From: Synechococcus sp. CBW1107
GTDB lineage: Bacteria; Cyanobacteriota; Cyanobacteriia; PCC-6307; Cyanobiaceae
Length of the DNA stretch: 64,000 nt
Reading direction: 5' to 3'
NCBI RefSeq assembly: GCF_015841355.1
Contig: NZ_CP064908.1
Span: 992,001-1,056,000 of the forward strand
A program made the position numbers and the translations under genes. This document shows positions 9,005 to 17,363 of the stretch, piece by piece (the stretch's first letter is position 1; each line of letters starts with the position of its first letter). The notes beneath the pieces are model-generated. The model was not told the origin of the DNA and made no database searches. It saw only the letters and a list, made by a program, of their open reading frames with translations.

Positions 9005-9682
9005 TCAGAGATCGAGTCGGCGGCGCTCGTCCTTGAGGTGGCTGCGCCGTTGCTTCGCCTCCCGCAGCATCTCGCGGCCATCGCGCAGGTAGCTGTCGAC
9101 ATAGCCCATGGTGTAACGCTCAAGCTCCAGCAGGGCATCCTGGACCTGGCTGAGGCAGTGGTAAAGGCTGAGACCGAAGCCCTTGGCCTCGCTTGGACAG
9201 GGACGCGAGCGGTACAGGGCCTCCACCTTGTCCATACGGCTTTTGCTCTGCTCCAGGTAGGCGCAGAACGCCTCCATCAGGCTGTCGTCGTAGGGATCGG
9301 CGGCCAGAGCGCGCAACTGGCTGGGGAAGGGGTTGATCACCTGGGCCAGCAACCGATCGATCGGCCCGTAGACCTGCTGCAACCAGCCCAGCAGAGCCCC
9401 GTCACGGACGTGACCGCTGGGGGCTGGCCTGGCGGCGCCGGATGCAGGTCGCCTGCCTCGGGCTGAGGGCTGCCGGCTGAGGTCGTAGTGGCGGCGGCGG
9501 TCGCCGTCACCCAGAACCGCCCAGGCGGCATTGATGGCCAGGATCGCGGTGTCATCTCCACCGGCATCGGGATGGTGCCTCTTGACCAGGGCGCGGTACG
9601 CGGCCTTGATCTCATCCGCCCCCGCCGTGGCTGGCACGCCCAGGACGGCATAGAAGTCACTGCTGGCCAGGGCTGCCTTCAA
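9005..9682 (-). CDS. J-domain (DnaJ-like) protein
   Basis: The 225-aa product has an N-terminal J domain (FYAVLGVPATAGADEIKAAY, HPD at 37-39) and therefore should stimulate an Hsp70 ATPase. It lacks the Gly/Phe region, zinc finger and substrate domain of canonical DnaJ. Instead there is a basic linker (about 70-90) and a helical C-terminal half with LERYTMGYVDSYL and a very charged tail. The J-domain-plus-helical-tail design suggests a specialised co-chaperone. It lies downstream of the porin terminator on the same strand, so it needs its own promoter. Confidence 0.85.
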   Translation of the reverse strand: MKAALASSDFYAVLGVPATAGADEIKAAYRALVKRHHPDAGGDDTAILAINAAWAVLGDGDRRRHYDLSRQPSARGRRPASGAARPAPSGHVRDGALLGWLQQVYGPIDRLLAQVINPFPSQLRALAADPYDDSLMEAFCAYLEQSKSRMDKVEALYRSRPCPSEAKGFGLSLYHCLSQVQDALLELERYTMGYVDSYLRDGREMLREAKQRRSHLKDERRRLDL

Positions 9683-9730
9683 GGGGGGGTGATGGCGGCT
9701 GGAGCCATCATGGCAAGGGCACCAGCCATG

Positions 9731-9751
9731 AAAAAGCCCCCTGACGGGGGC
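9731..9751 (-). terminator. Rho-independent terminator after first porin
   Basis: Read on the minus strand, a GCCCCC/GGGGGC stem with a 4-base loop is followed by five T residues. It lies 40 bp beyond the stop of the porin at 9792-11477 and before the J-domain gene. Confidence 0.75.
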
Positions 9752-9791
9752 CGGTGGTGTGTGAGGGTGCGAACGGACTAGAGCAGCTGGC

Positions 9792-11477
9792 TCAGAACTT
9801 GAAGGTGGTCTGCACGAGACCGCCGAAGTTGCTGAAGCTGTTGTCGTCGCCGGTGAGCTGTCCGAGCGGACGGCTCAGGTAGAAGATCGCCGGGGTGACG
9901 GCGATGTTGTCGGTGACCTGGAACTTGTACCACCACTCCCAGACGTAGTTGCCATCGGCAGGGGTGGTGTTGCCCGAGTCATCGGTGCCGCGGGAGAGCG
10001 CGGTGGCGAACACGGGCTGACCCACGGCCATACCGGCGGCATTGCCCTTGGCGAAGAGATCAGTCCACTGCAGGCCGACGAACCAGCTCTGGCTTTCCTT
10101 CACGAAGGGCTGAACGTAATCAAGACCCAGGGCGTTGGTGCCATTGCTGGAGAGGCTGTTGAGACCCCAGCCGAGGCTGATCGAGGGAATCCAGCCACTC
10201 TCCTTGGGCTGCCAGTAGGCATTGGCCGCCACGCTGTTCGACTCCCCACTCACCAAGAACCAGCTGTTGCTGGCCGCGAAGTTGGTACCACGACGGAAGT
10301 TGGTGGCCTGCTGGCCATAGCGGTAGGCCAGCGACACGTTCCACTGGGGAGCGGTGTAGTTGAGCTGGGCCAGGAAATTCCCGCGGGCGCAATCCGTACC
10401 GATGCCACCTTCGCTGCTGGAGCAGACGTTGTCGTTCCCATCGAAGGCCTGACCTGAACTGCCCTGCTGAGCCACGTAGTTAGCCGAGGCGCTGAATCGG
10501 CCCTGACCTTTCTTGACGTTCTGCTTCCAGATCACACCGCCCAGAGCACCGGTGGCCTTGTTGTAGACACCGGGTGCACCCCAGAGCTGGAAAACATCAA
10601 GGATTTTGTCACCACCACCGCTGCCATAAAGCGACGGTGTGACAGCGACCGACTCAGTATTTCTGGCCTTGGCACCAAGAATAAAGGTGAAATCGCGGCC
10701 CAGCGGGAAGCGGTAGTAGAGACGATCGACTCCGATCGAGTCTGTGCCTCCGATGCCATTGCTGGCTACATCCAGGGCTGTGAGGTTAACCCCCTTACCA
10801 TTGAAGGCGTTATCGAAGTTACCCGAGCGCAGACGGGTGTAGAGCAGATCCTTACCAGTGAAGCTGGTAAGCAGATTCAGCCGCAGATCATAACTGAATG
10901 TCGTGGCGCCGAACTGAGCGTTGTACTTTTCAGCGGCATCACGACTGCCGAAGGTAGGCGAAGAACCGAAGACGCCGGCACCCGGGCGATCACCACTGGC
11001 CGTGACGGCGCCAATGACGAACGTGGCCTGGCCCTTAAGTTTCGTGGTTGTGGAGAACTGTGTGGCCTCCAGTTCGCCCACCTTGGCCTCGAGGCGATCC
11101 ACACGGCCCCGCAGGATGGCGAGCTCCTTCTCGAACTCCTTGAGCAGGCGGCGCAGCTCGTCGGTCACTTCGGTGATCCGATCGAGGCAGGCGTTGAGCA
11201 GAGCCGCAGCTTCCCAGCGGCTCAGGGGCTGCTTGCCTCGGAAGGTGCCGTCGGGATAACCGGCGACGCAGCCGTAGCGCTCGATCAGGTTCGAGAGTGC
11301 CTGATAGGCCCACTCGGTGGGCTGAACATCAGAAAACTGGGTGATGCTGGTCACCTGATCTTTCTTGCCGGCATACTTTTTCATGCCGTCCAGATCAAAG
11401 TCCGCGGCCGAAGCGGCCATGGGAGCCACCAGCCCGAGGGCGACCGGTGCCAGCAGCAGACGCTGGAACAATTTCAT
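9792..11477 (-). CDS. SLH/OprB-type outer-membrane porin (SomA-like), copy 1
   Basis: The 561-aa product has a signal peptide (LLLAPVALGLVAPMAASAAD), an SLH domain (about 45-100: FSDVQPTEWAYQALSNLI, GYPDGTFRGKQPLSRWEAA) that should bind peptidoglycan-linked polymer, and a short coiled coil (LLKEFEKELAILRGRVDRLE). An OprB/iron-uptake-porin beta-barrel then ends in a terminal Phe (QTTFKF), typical of outer-membrane insertion. It forms the general solute pore. The start has GAGGA four to five bases upstream. The gene is followed by its own terminator and is paralogous to the porin at 11830-13479; the SLH and coiled-coil parts are nearly identical, while the barrels differ. Confidence 0.93.
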   Translation of the reverse strand: MKLFQRLLLAPVALGLVAPMAASAADFDLDGMKKYAGKKDQVTSITQFSDVQPTEWAYQALSNLIERYGCVAGYPDGTFRGKQPLSRWEAAALLNACLDRITEVTDELRRLLKEFEKELAILRGRVDRLEAKVGELEATQFSTTTKLKGQATFVIGAVTASGDRPGAGVFGSSPTFGSRDAAEKYNAQFGATTFSYDLRLNLLTSFTGKDLLYTRLRSGNFDNAFNGKGVNLTALDVASNGIGGTDSIGVDRLYYRFPLGRDFTFILGAKARNTESVAVTPSLYGSGGGDKILDVFQLWGAPGVYNKATGALGGVIWKQNVKKGQGRFSASANYVAQQGSSGQAFDGNDNVCSSSEGGIGTDCARGNFLAQLNYTAPQWNVSLAYRYGQQATNFRRGTNFAASNSWFLVSGESNSVAANAYWQPKESGWIPSISLGWGLNSLSSNGTNALGLDYVQPFVKESQSWFVGLQWTDLFAKGNAAGMAVGQPVFATALSRGTDDSGNTTPADGNYVWEWWYKFQVTDNIAVTPAIFYLSRPLGQLTGDDNSFSNFGGLVQTTFKF

Positions 11478-11673
11478 TCAATCCTCACACCAATTGAGGG
11501 ATGGTCCAAAAGGACACTGGAAGATTGTATCGAAATGACGGATTAGGGCCCACGCCTGCGAACACATGGCCAGGTATCGCCGGTCACACACAAAACGCCA
11601 AAGCCGTTCTCCTGCAGAGGATTTCAAGCCCTGGACATAGGCAGCCAGGCCCTGGAGAAGTCCAGGTGAACAC
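11478..11673 (-). promoter_or_regulatory. Upstream region of first porin, with a likely -10
   Basis: This gene-free stretch lies between the terminator of the second porin and the first porin's ATG. On the minus strand a TACAAT hexamer at 11529-11524 sits about 47 bp before the start and is a good -10; no convincing -35 is seen. The ribosome site context GTGTGAGGA is shared with the second porin. The rest shows no ORF or strong structure. Confidence 0.45.
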
Positions 11674-11699
11674 AAAAAAGCCGTGGGCGGAGCCACGGC
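11674..11699 (-). terminator. Rho-independent terminator after second porin
   Basis: On the minus strand a 7-bp GCCGTGG/CCACGGC stem with a 6-base loop is followed by six T residues. It lies 130 bp beyond the stop of the second porin. The DNA from 11700 to 11829 contains a GATCAGC/GCTGATC repeat around 11797-11814 but no gene. Confidence 0.8.
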
Positions 11700-11829
11700 C
11701 TGAAGAGAACAGTCTGGAGAGGACCAGAACTGATTCATGAAGTCAGAAAACCAGCCAGATCAAGGTGTGTGAGGAGATGATCTGGCCGGAGAAGAGATCA
11801 GCCGAAGCTGATCAACTGATCAGGAACGA

Positions 11830-13479
11830 TCAGAACTTGAAGGTGGTCTTGACCAGGCCACCGAAGTTGTCGAAGGTGTCGCTGCTGGACTTCTGGAGCT
11901 GACCCAGGGGCACGCTGAGGTAGAAGAGCGCAGGGGTGACCGAGATGTTGTCGGTGACCTGGAACTTGTACCACCACTCCCAGGCATAGTTGCCGTCGTT
12001 GGCTTCAAGAAGATCGTTATCACCCGAATTGGTCAGGAAAGTGGCCTGACCAACGGCCATGCCGGCAGCATTGCCCTTGATGAACACGTCGGTCCATTGC
12101 AGACCCACATACCAGGATTGGGTCGTGGCACCGTCAATGGCATCTTCCAGAGCACCAGCGGAGCTGCTATCTGCGCTGTGGGAGTTAAGACCCCAACCAA
12201 GGCTGACCGAAGGGAGCCAACCGGAGTTGGAGGGCTGCCAATAGCCACTGACACCAACCGAATTCACGCTGGAGGAGAGCGCATACCCGAGGTTGGCCAG
12301 GGGAGTGCCATTGCCGCCATAGAGACCAGCCAGACCACCCTGAGGGCTGGTATAAGTGTAAGCCGCAGCGAGACCGAAGTTCTCGTTGTTCCAGGCGATC
12401 TGGGCGGTGCCGGTCTGAGCGGAACCCTCGGTGCCGATGCCGCCGAAGTTGGGGTTACCCACGTTGCCGTTGGCGGCCACGTAGTTGGCGCTGATGCTGA
12501 AGCCGCCGCTCTTCCACCAGATACCACCACCGGAGCCGAGGGTCAGGGGGTAGGCACCGGGAGCGCCGCCGTAGGTGAAGATGTCGAGGACGGTGTCAGC
12601 GGGGTACACACTGGGCCAGAAGGCGAGCATGTCGTCCTGACGGACCTTGCCACCGATCGTGGCGGTGAAGCTCTTGCCCAGGGGGAACTGATAGAAGAGG
12701 CGGTTGACTTCGACGGAATCGGCACCGCTGGCACCCTCGAAGGCCACCTCGAAGGCGTTCAGACCCACCAGGTTGTCACCGTTGGCAGCACCCCAGGGGC
12801 TGGAGCCGAAGTTGCCGGCACGCAGACGGGTGCGCAGCAGATCCTTGCCGGTGAAGCTGGTGTCGAGGAAGAGGTCGAGGTTGTAGTTGAAGGCCGTGGC
12901 GCCTTGCTGGGCCGCGGCGGCATCAGAGAACCTCTGACCGGGGGCGACCTTGCCGCCGTTGAGAACGGACTCACCAAACGTGGCCCGGGCGTCGCCGCCG
13001 AAGGAGTTGGCGCCGATGGTGAAGGTGGCCACACCACGCAGCTTGGTGGTGGTGGAGAACTGATTGGCCTCCAGTTCACCGACCTTTGCCTCGAGGTTGT
13101 CGACGCGGCCGCGCAGGATGGCGAGTTCCTTCTCGAACTCCTTGAGCAGACGGCGCAGCTCGTCGGTCACTTCGGTGATCCGATCGAGGCAGGCGTTCAG
13201 CAGAGCGGCGGCTTCCCAGCGGCTCAGCGGCTTCTTGCCCCGGAAGGTGCCATCGGGATAGCCGGCGACGCAGCCGTAGCGCTCGATCAGGTTCGAGAGC
13301 GCCTGATAGGCCCACTCGGTGGGCTGCACGTCGGAGAACTGAGTGATGCTGGTGACCTGATCCTCGGAGGCGGAATACTGGTTGATTCCGTCCAGGTTCA
13401 TTTCGCCGGCGGTGGCGGCCACGGGGGCCATCAGTCCGAGGGCGACAGGTGCCAGCAGCAATTGCCGGAAGAATTTCAT
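11830..13479 (-). CDS. SLH/OprB-type outer-membrane porin (SomA-like), copy 2
   Basis: The 549-aa reading begins at ATG 13479 (MKFFRQLLLAPVALGL), preceded by GAGGA. An earlier in-frame start at 13515 would add 12 residues before the signal peptide and is less likely. Signal peptide, SLH domain, coiled coil and beta-barrel with terminal TTFKF are arranged as in copy 1. From QVTSITQFSD to QFSTTTKL the two copies differ at only about three residues, after which the barrels diverge strongly. The protein is probably a differently selective or differently expressed pore. It is divergent from the GT39-like gene, with 75 bp between. Confidence 0.92.
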   Translation of the reverse strand: MKFFRQLLLAPVALGLMAPVAATAGEMNLDGINQYSASEDQVTSITQFSDVQPTEWAYQALSNLIERYGCVAGYPDGTFRGKKPLSRWEAAALLNACLDRITEVTDELRRLLKEFEKELAILRGRVDNLEAKVGELEANQFSTTTKLRGVATFTIGANSFGGDARATFGESVLNGGKVAPGQRFSDAAAAQQGATAFNYNLDLFLDTSFTGKDLLRTRLRAGNFGSSPWGAANGDNLVGLNAFEVAFEGASGADSVEVNRLFYQFPLGKSFTATIGGKVRQDDMLAFWPSVYPADTVLDIFTYGGAPGAYPLTLGSGGGIWWKSGGFSISANYVAANGNVGNPNFGGIGTEGSAQTGTAQIAWNNENFGLAAAYTYTSPQGGLAGLYGGNGTPLANLGYALSSSVNSVGVSGYWQPSNSGWLPSVSLGWGLNSHSADSSSAGALEDAIDGATTQSWYVGLQWTDVFIKGNAAGMAVGQATFLTNSGDNDLLEANDGNYAWEWWYKFQVTDNISVTPALFYLSVPLGQLQKSSSDTFDNFGGLVKTTFKF

Positions 13480-13554
13480 GGGGTCCTCACACAAGTTGGC
13501 GCGATGCGCCTGCATGAAGAATCACCCCCAGCCGCCGAGCTGGCCCGGGTAGAT

Positions 13555-15714
13555 GTGACAGAAAGCACAACGGCTGGGGGGAACGGTGCCTGGTCCAGAC
13601 TTGTCCCAACCGCCGCCACGGCCCTGAACGCACGGTCCCAACGCCCCTGGCTGTGGTGGCTGGCTCTGGCGGCCCTGTGGTTGGCGGGCAGCCTGGCCGA
13701 CAGGCTCTGGCTGCATCTCGATCAGCGGCTGCCGGCCTGGGACCAGGCCGACTATCTCAACAGTGCGATGGACCACGGCCGGGCCCTGGGGCTGCTGCCG
13801 GGCGGGGGCTGGCAGGGCTGGCCGGACCTGCTGGATCTCTCCCCCAAGGTGCCGCCGCTGGCGAGTCTGGTGAACGGCGCGGTGATCGCCCTCGCTGGCG
13901 ACAGCCCCGATCAGGCCAGCGCCGCCCTGGCTCTCTGGCAGGGGTTGCTGCTGGTGAGCGTGGCCGGCTGGGGACGACAGCTGGTGTCGCCCGGTTTCGG
14001 CCTGCTGGCGGCGGCGCTGACCAGCACCACACCGGCCCTGGTCAGCCTCCGGCTGGATTTCACCCTCGACCTGCCCCTCACCGCCACCAGCGTGCTGGCC
14101 CTCTGGCTGCTGGGGCGCTGGGCGGCACCTGAGCCCAGGGGGGGGAGCTGGGGACAGGCCGCTGCAGCGGCGCTGGCGCTGGCGGCGGCCGTGCTGGTGA
14201 AGCAGAGCGCGTTGCTGGTGCTGCTCCCCCCAGCCCTGTGGGCGGCGCTCCGGGGGCTGGGACACCCCCAGCGGCGCTGGCAGGCGCTGGGGGGCCTGGG
14301 GCTGGTGCTCGCCCTGGTGCTCCCCTGGCTGCAGCACAACTGGATCACCACCATCGGCGGCACCAACAGGGCCGTGCTGGAGTCGGCCGCCCAGGAGGGA
14401 GACCCGCCGCCGTTCAGCCTGGCCAGCCTCCTCTGGTATCCCCGGCTCTGGCCCCGGCAGCTGGGACTGGTCAACAGCCTGCCTGCCGTGGCAGGCGCGC
14501 TGCTGGCCCTGGGCGCCGCCTGGCGCCGTCGGGGGTTCCCGCGACCTCAGCCAGCCGTTGAGACGGGTCAGGCCAAGGACGGCCGGGGCTGGGCCTGGCT
14601 GATCGGCTGCAGCCTCAGTGGCTGGCTGTTCACCACCCTCAGCCCCAACAAGGACCCCCGCTACATCACTCCGGTCCTGCCCCTCCTGGTGCTGCTCCTG
14701 TGCTGGGGCTGGTGGCAGCTCGGAGGGGTCCTTCGCCGGCAGGGCCAGGGGCGCGCCAGCTGGGTGGCCCTGTCCGCCGGGCTGGCGGTCAGTGCGGGCA
14801 GCGCCGTGGCCGCCCAGGCCGGCGAGATCCGCTGGCAGCCCCGCTCACCCCTTCCAGCGGTCATGGACGCCATGCGTCAGCAGGTGGGTGAGCAGCCCTG
14901 CACCCTGGTGGTGCTGCCCAATGCCCCCGAGCTCAACGAGCACACCGCCACGGTGTTCGGTCGGGCCCGGGGAGGGCAGATCGTGGCCAGGCAGCTCGGC
15001 CGTCAGCCCAGAGAACGGCAGCTGGTGCTGGATCAGGCGGAGTGGATCCTGCTCACCACCGGCGAGGCGGGCATGCGGCGGGAAGCCTCACGGCAGCTGG
15101 CCAGGGAGATCCGCCAGGATCCCCGATTCCGGTTGGTGGGCCGCTGGCCCTGGAGCGACGGCGAACCTGTGGAGCTGTGGACGCGCCGCCGGCCCGTGGC
15201 CGCCACGGCCCGCTTCGATCGCCGCTTCATCGAACTGGCCTCCGGCCTGAAGCGGGGTCCCGCCGGGCTGGCGCCGGTGTTTGAGGCCATCGGCCCCCAG
15301 CACCAGCTCGATGGCCACTGGCTCTACCAGGGTCGGGTGACCGACTGGGCCGAGCAGCGCCTGCGCTCCGATGCCAGTGATCGTGAGGCGCTCTGGACAC
15401 TGGCGCTTCTGGCGGTCCTGCACAACCGTCCGAACCAGGCGGATCATTGGTTCTCCCGCCTGCAGACCCTGGAGCCGGGCAACCCATGGCCGCCGGCCTA
15501 CCGCAGTGTGGTGCTGCTGGCCGGCTGGAATCCCTGGCGCGCCCATGCCGTGGCCAGCGCCGCGGCCCGTGGTCATCAGGAGCCGGTGCTCGACGCCCTT
15601 GCCGATGTGAGCGGCGCCCTGCTGGCCAATCCCTTCAGCCTGCAGCGGGCCTTCCGTTCGGTTCCCCAGGCCACCAGCAGAGTGACCGACCAGATGAAGC
15701 AGGACCAACGATGA
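13555..15714 (+). CDS. GT39-like polytopic membrane glycosyltransferase with TPR-like tail
   Basis: About 719 aa if the GTG at 13555 is the start; this start is uncertain because no good ribosome site precedes it. Many hydrophobic helices fill residues 30-440. The first extramembrane loop holds an acidic pair (WDQADY) like the DE motif of PMT/ArnT enzymes, which use polyprenyl-phosphate sugars in the periplasm. The soluble C-terminal ~270 residues end in a TPR-like segment (REALWTLALLAVLHNRPNQA). The stop overlaps the next gene's ATG in ATGA. Substrate unknown; protein or surface-polymer glycosylation is inferred. Confidence 0.72.
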   Translation: MTESTTAGGNGAWSRLVPTAATALNARSQRPWLWWLALAALWLAGSLADRLWLHLDQRLPAWDQADYLNSAMDHGRALGLLPGGGWQGWPDLLDLSPKVPPLASLVNGAVIALAGDSPDQASAALALWQGLLLVSVAGWGRQLVSPGFGLLAAALTSTTPALVSLRLDFTLDLPLTATSVLALWLLGRWAAPEPRGGSWGQAAAAALALAAAVLVKQSALLVLLPPALWAALRGLGHPQRRWQALGGLGLVLALVLPWLQHNWITTIGGTNRAVLESAAQEGDPPPFSLASLLWYPRLWPRQLGLVNSLPAVAGALLALGAAWRRRGFPRPQPAVETGQAKDGRGWAWLIGCSLSGWLFTTLSPNKDPRYITPVLPLLVLLLCWGWWQLGGVLRRQGQGRASWVALSAGLAVSAGSAVAAQAGEIRWQPRSPLPAVMDAMRQQVGEQPCTLVVLPNAPELNEHTATVFGRARGGQIVARQLGRQPRERQLVLDQAEWILLTTGEAGMRREASRQLAREIRQDPRFRLVGRWPWSDGEPVELWTRRRPVAATARFDRRFIELASGLKRGPAGLAPVFEAIGPQHQLDGHWLYQGRVTDWAEQRLRSDASDREALWTLALLAVLHNRPNQADHWFSRLQTLEPGNPWPPAYRSVVLLAGWNPWRAHAVASAAARGHQEPVLDALADVSGALLANPFSLQRAFRSVPQATSRVTDQMKQDQR

Positions 15715-17363
15715 GGGTGGGCCGCGTGCTGCTCGGGCTCTGGGCCGTGGCCCTGGTGCTGGCCCTCGCCGGCCTGGGCAATCTGCCCCTGCGCGACTGG
15801 GATGAGGGCATCGTGGCTCGGGTGGCCCTGGAGACCAGCCAGGCGCCCTGGCCCGACAGCCTGCTGCCGACGTTCTGGGGATCCACCTATCTGAACAAGC
15901 CTCCGGGACTGCACTGGCTGATCGCAGGCGTGATCCAGCTCTGGCGCGCCCTCAGCGGCGAGGCCACCGCCCTCCCCCCGGAGTGGGTGATCAGGCTGGC
16001 GCCGGCGCTGATTTCGAGCCTGCTGGTGCCGCTGATCGGCGCGATTCAGCTGCGCCTGCGGCCCAGCCAGCCCCAGGCCGCCGTAGCAGCGGCAGCCATT
16101 GCCCTCACCCTGATGCCCCTGGTCCGCCACAGCCGGCTGGCCATGCTCGATGGGGCCCAGCTCACGGCCATGGCCCTGCTCTGGCTGGGCCTGCTGCTGG
16201 CTGGGCCCCGGCCTCGGGCGGCCCTCTCGGGCGGCCTGATCGCTGGGGCAGGGGGCAGTGCCCTGCTGCTGCTCAAGGCGCCGGTGCTGTTGCCGGTGCT
16301 GACCACGGGGCTGCTGCTGCGCTGGCTCGATCATGATCTGGATCGGCGGGCCTGGCTGCGCCTGGGCCTGGGCCTGGGCCTCGGGCTGTCATTGGGCCTG
16401 GCCTGGCACGGCTGGCATGGGCTGCAACGGGGCCCGGAGGCCCTGCTGATGTGGGGCGGCCAGGGGCTGCTGCGTTTCACCACCACGGTGGAGGAGCACC
16501 ACGGCGGTCCTCTCGTGCCGCTGCTGGAGGTGCTGGAGGGGGGGTGGCCCTGGCTGCCCCTCTGGCCTATCGGTCTGGGGCTGGCCTGGCGGGAACGGCG
16601 GCAACCGGCCGGCCGCTGGAGCCTGGGCCTGACCCTGGCCGCCACCCTCACCGTGCTGCCGATGAAGACCCAGCTGCCCTGGTACAGCCTGCTGCTCTGG
16701 CCACCGTTCTGCCTGATCTGCGGGCCGGTCCTGGCTCGCCTGATGGAGCCACCCCGCCCCCGAGGCCTGCTGAGGCCGCTGCCCTGGTTCTGGGCCGTTC
16801 TGGGGGGGGTGCTGGTGTTGGCATCCCTGCTGGCGCCATCGCCGCTGCGCTGGATGCCCCTGCCGGCGGGGCTGGGACTGCTGTTCGGGGGAATCAGCCT
16901 GAGCCGGCCAGCCCAAGGCCGACGACGGCTGGGGTTGGCACTGTTGCTGCTTGGTTGGAGCGCTTCGCTGCTGTTGTTTGTACTGAGCCCACTCTGGAAC
17001 TGGGAACTCAACGAACACTGGTCGGTGCTGCCCGCCGCTGAGCTGGCCCGAAGCGCCAGGGATGGGGGCGCTGCGGCCGAGCTGCCGATCCACATGCCCG
17101 GCAATCAGGGGCGGCGGCCCAGCCTGCGCTGGTATGCCGAGCGGGAGCTCTTCAAGCTGCCTGACAGCCCCGACGACCACTGGCCGAAGCGTTTCCGGGT
17201 GCTGCTGCGCCCCTCCGACGGCATCGGCAGGCTCGAGGCCGGCAACCCCAGGCGCCTGCGGCTGCAGGATGCCATCTGTGACCTGGAGGCCCGCGGTGGC
17301 GATAGCTGGCAACGCTGGATCTGCTCAGGAGGAGTCCAAGCTCCTGCCGTCCAGACCCCCTGA
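15711..17363 (+). CDS. GT39 (PMT/ArnT-like) membrane glycosyltransferase
   Basis: The 550-aa product is a canonical ArnT-like protein: an N-terminal helix, then LRDWDEGIVAR with the catalytic-type DE pair near residue 27, GSTYLNKPPGLHWL, and about ten further membrane helices. A short soluble C-terminal domain follows (ELPIHMPGNQG, then RWYAEREL). The KPP motif after the first loop is a family hallmark. It should transfer a lipid-linked sugar to lipid, protein or polymer on the periplasmic side. ATGA overlap with the preceding gene and overlap with the next indicate a three-gene operon. Confidence 0.85.
   Translation: MRVGRVLLGLWAVALVLALAGLGNLPLRDWDEGIVARVALETSQAPWPDSLLPTFWGSTYLNKPPGLHWLIAGVIQLWRALSGEATALPPEWVIRLAPALISSLLVPLIGAIQLRLRPSQPQAAVAAAAIALTLMPLVRHSRLAMLDGAQLTAMALLWLGLLLAGPRPRAALSGGLIAGAGGSALLLLKAPVLLPVLTTGLLLRWLDHDLDRRAWLRLGLGLGLGLSLGLAWHGWHGLQRGPEALLMWGGQGLLRFTTTVEEHHGGPLVPLLEVLEGGWPWLPLWPIGLGLAWRERRQPAGRWSLGLTLAATLTVLPMKTQLPWYSLLLWPPFCLICGPVLARLMEPPRPRGLLRPLPWFWAVLGGVLVLASLLAPSPLRWMPLPAGLGLLFGGISLSRPAQGRRRLGLALLLLGWSASLLLFVLSPLWNWELNEHWSVLPAAELARSARDGGAAAELPIHMPGNQGRRPSLRWYAERELFKLPDSPDDHWPKRFRVLLRPSDGIGRLEAGNPRRLRLQDAICDLEARGGDSWQRWICSGGVQAPAVQTP

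Noticed and set aside
12097-13554. Long plus-strand open frame running into the GT39-like gene
   Set aside because: It is antisense to the second porin, whose signal peptide, SLH domain and barrel are clear; the plus-strand translation there is a Gly/Glu/Val-rich mirror with no domain.
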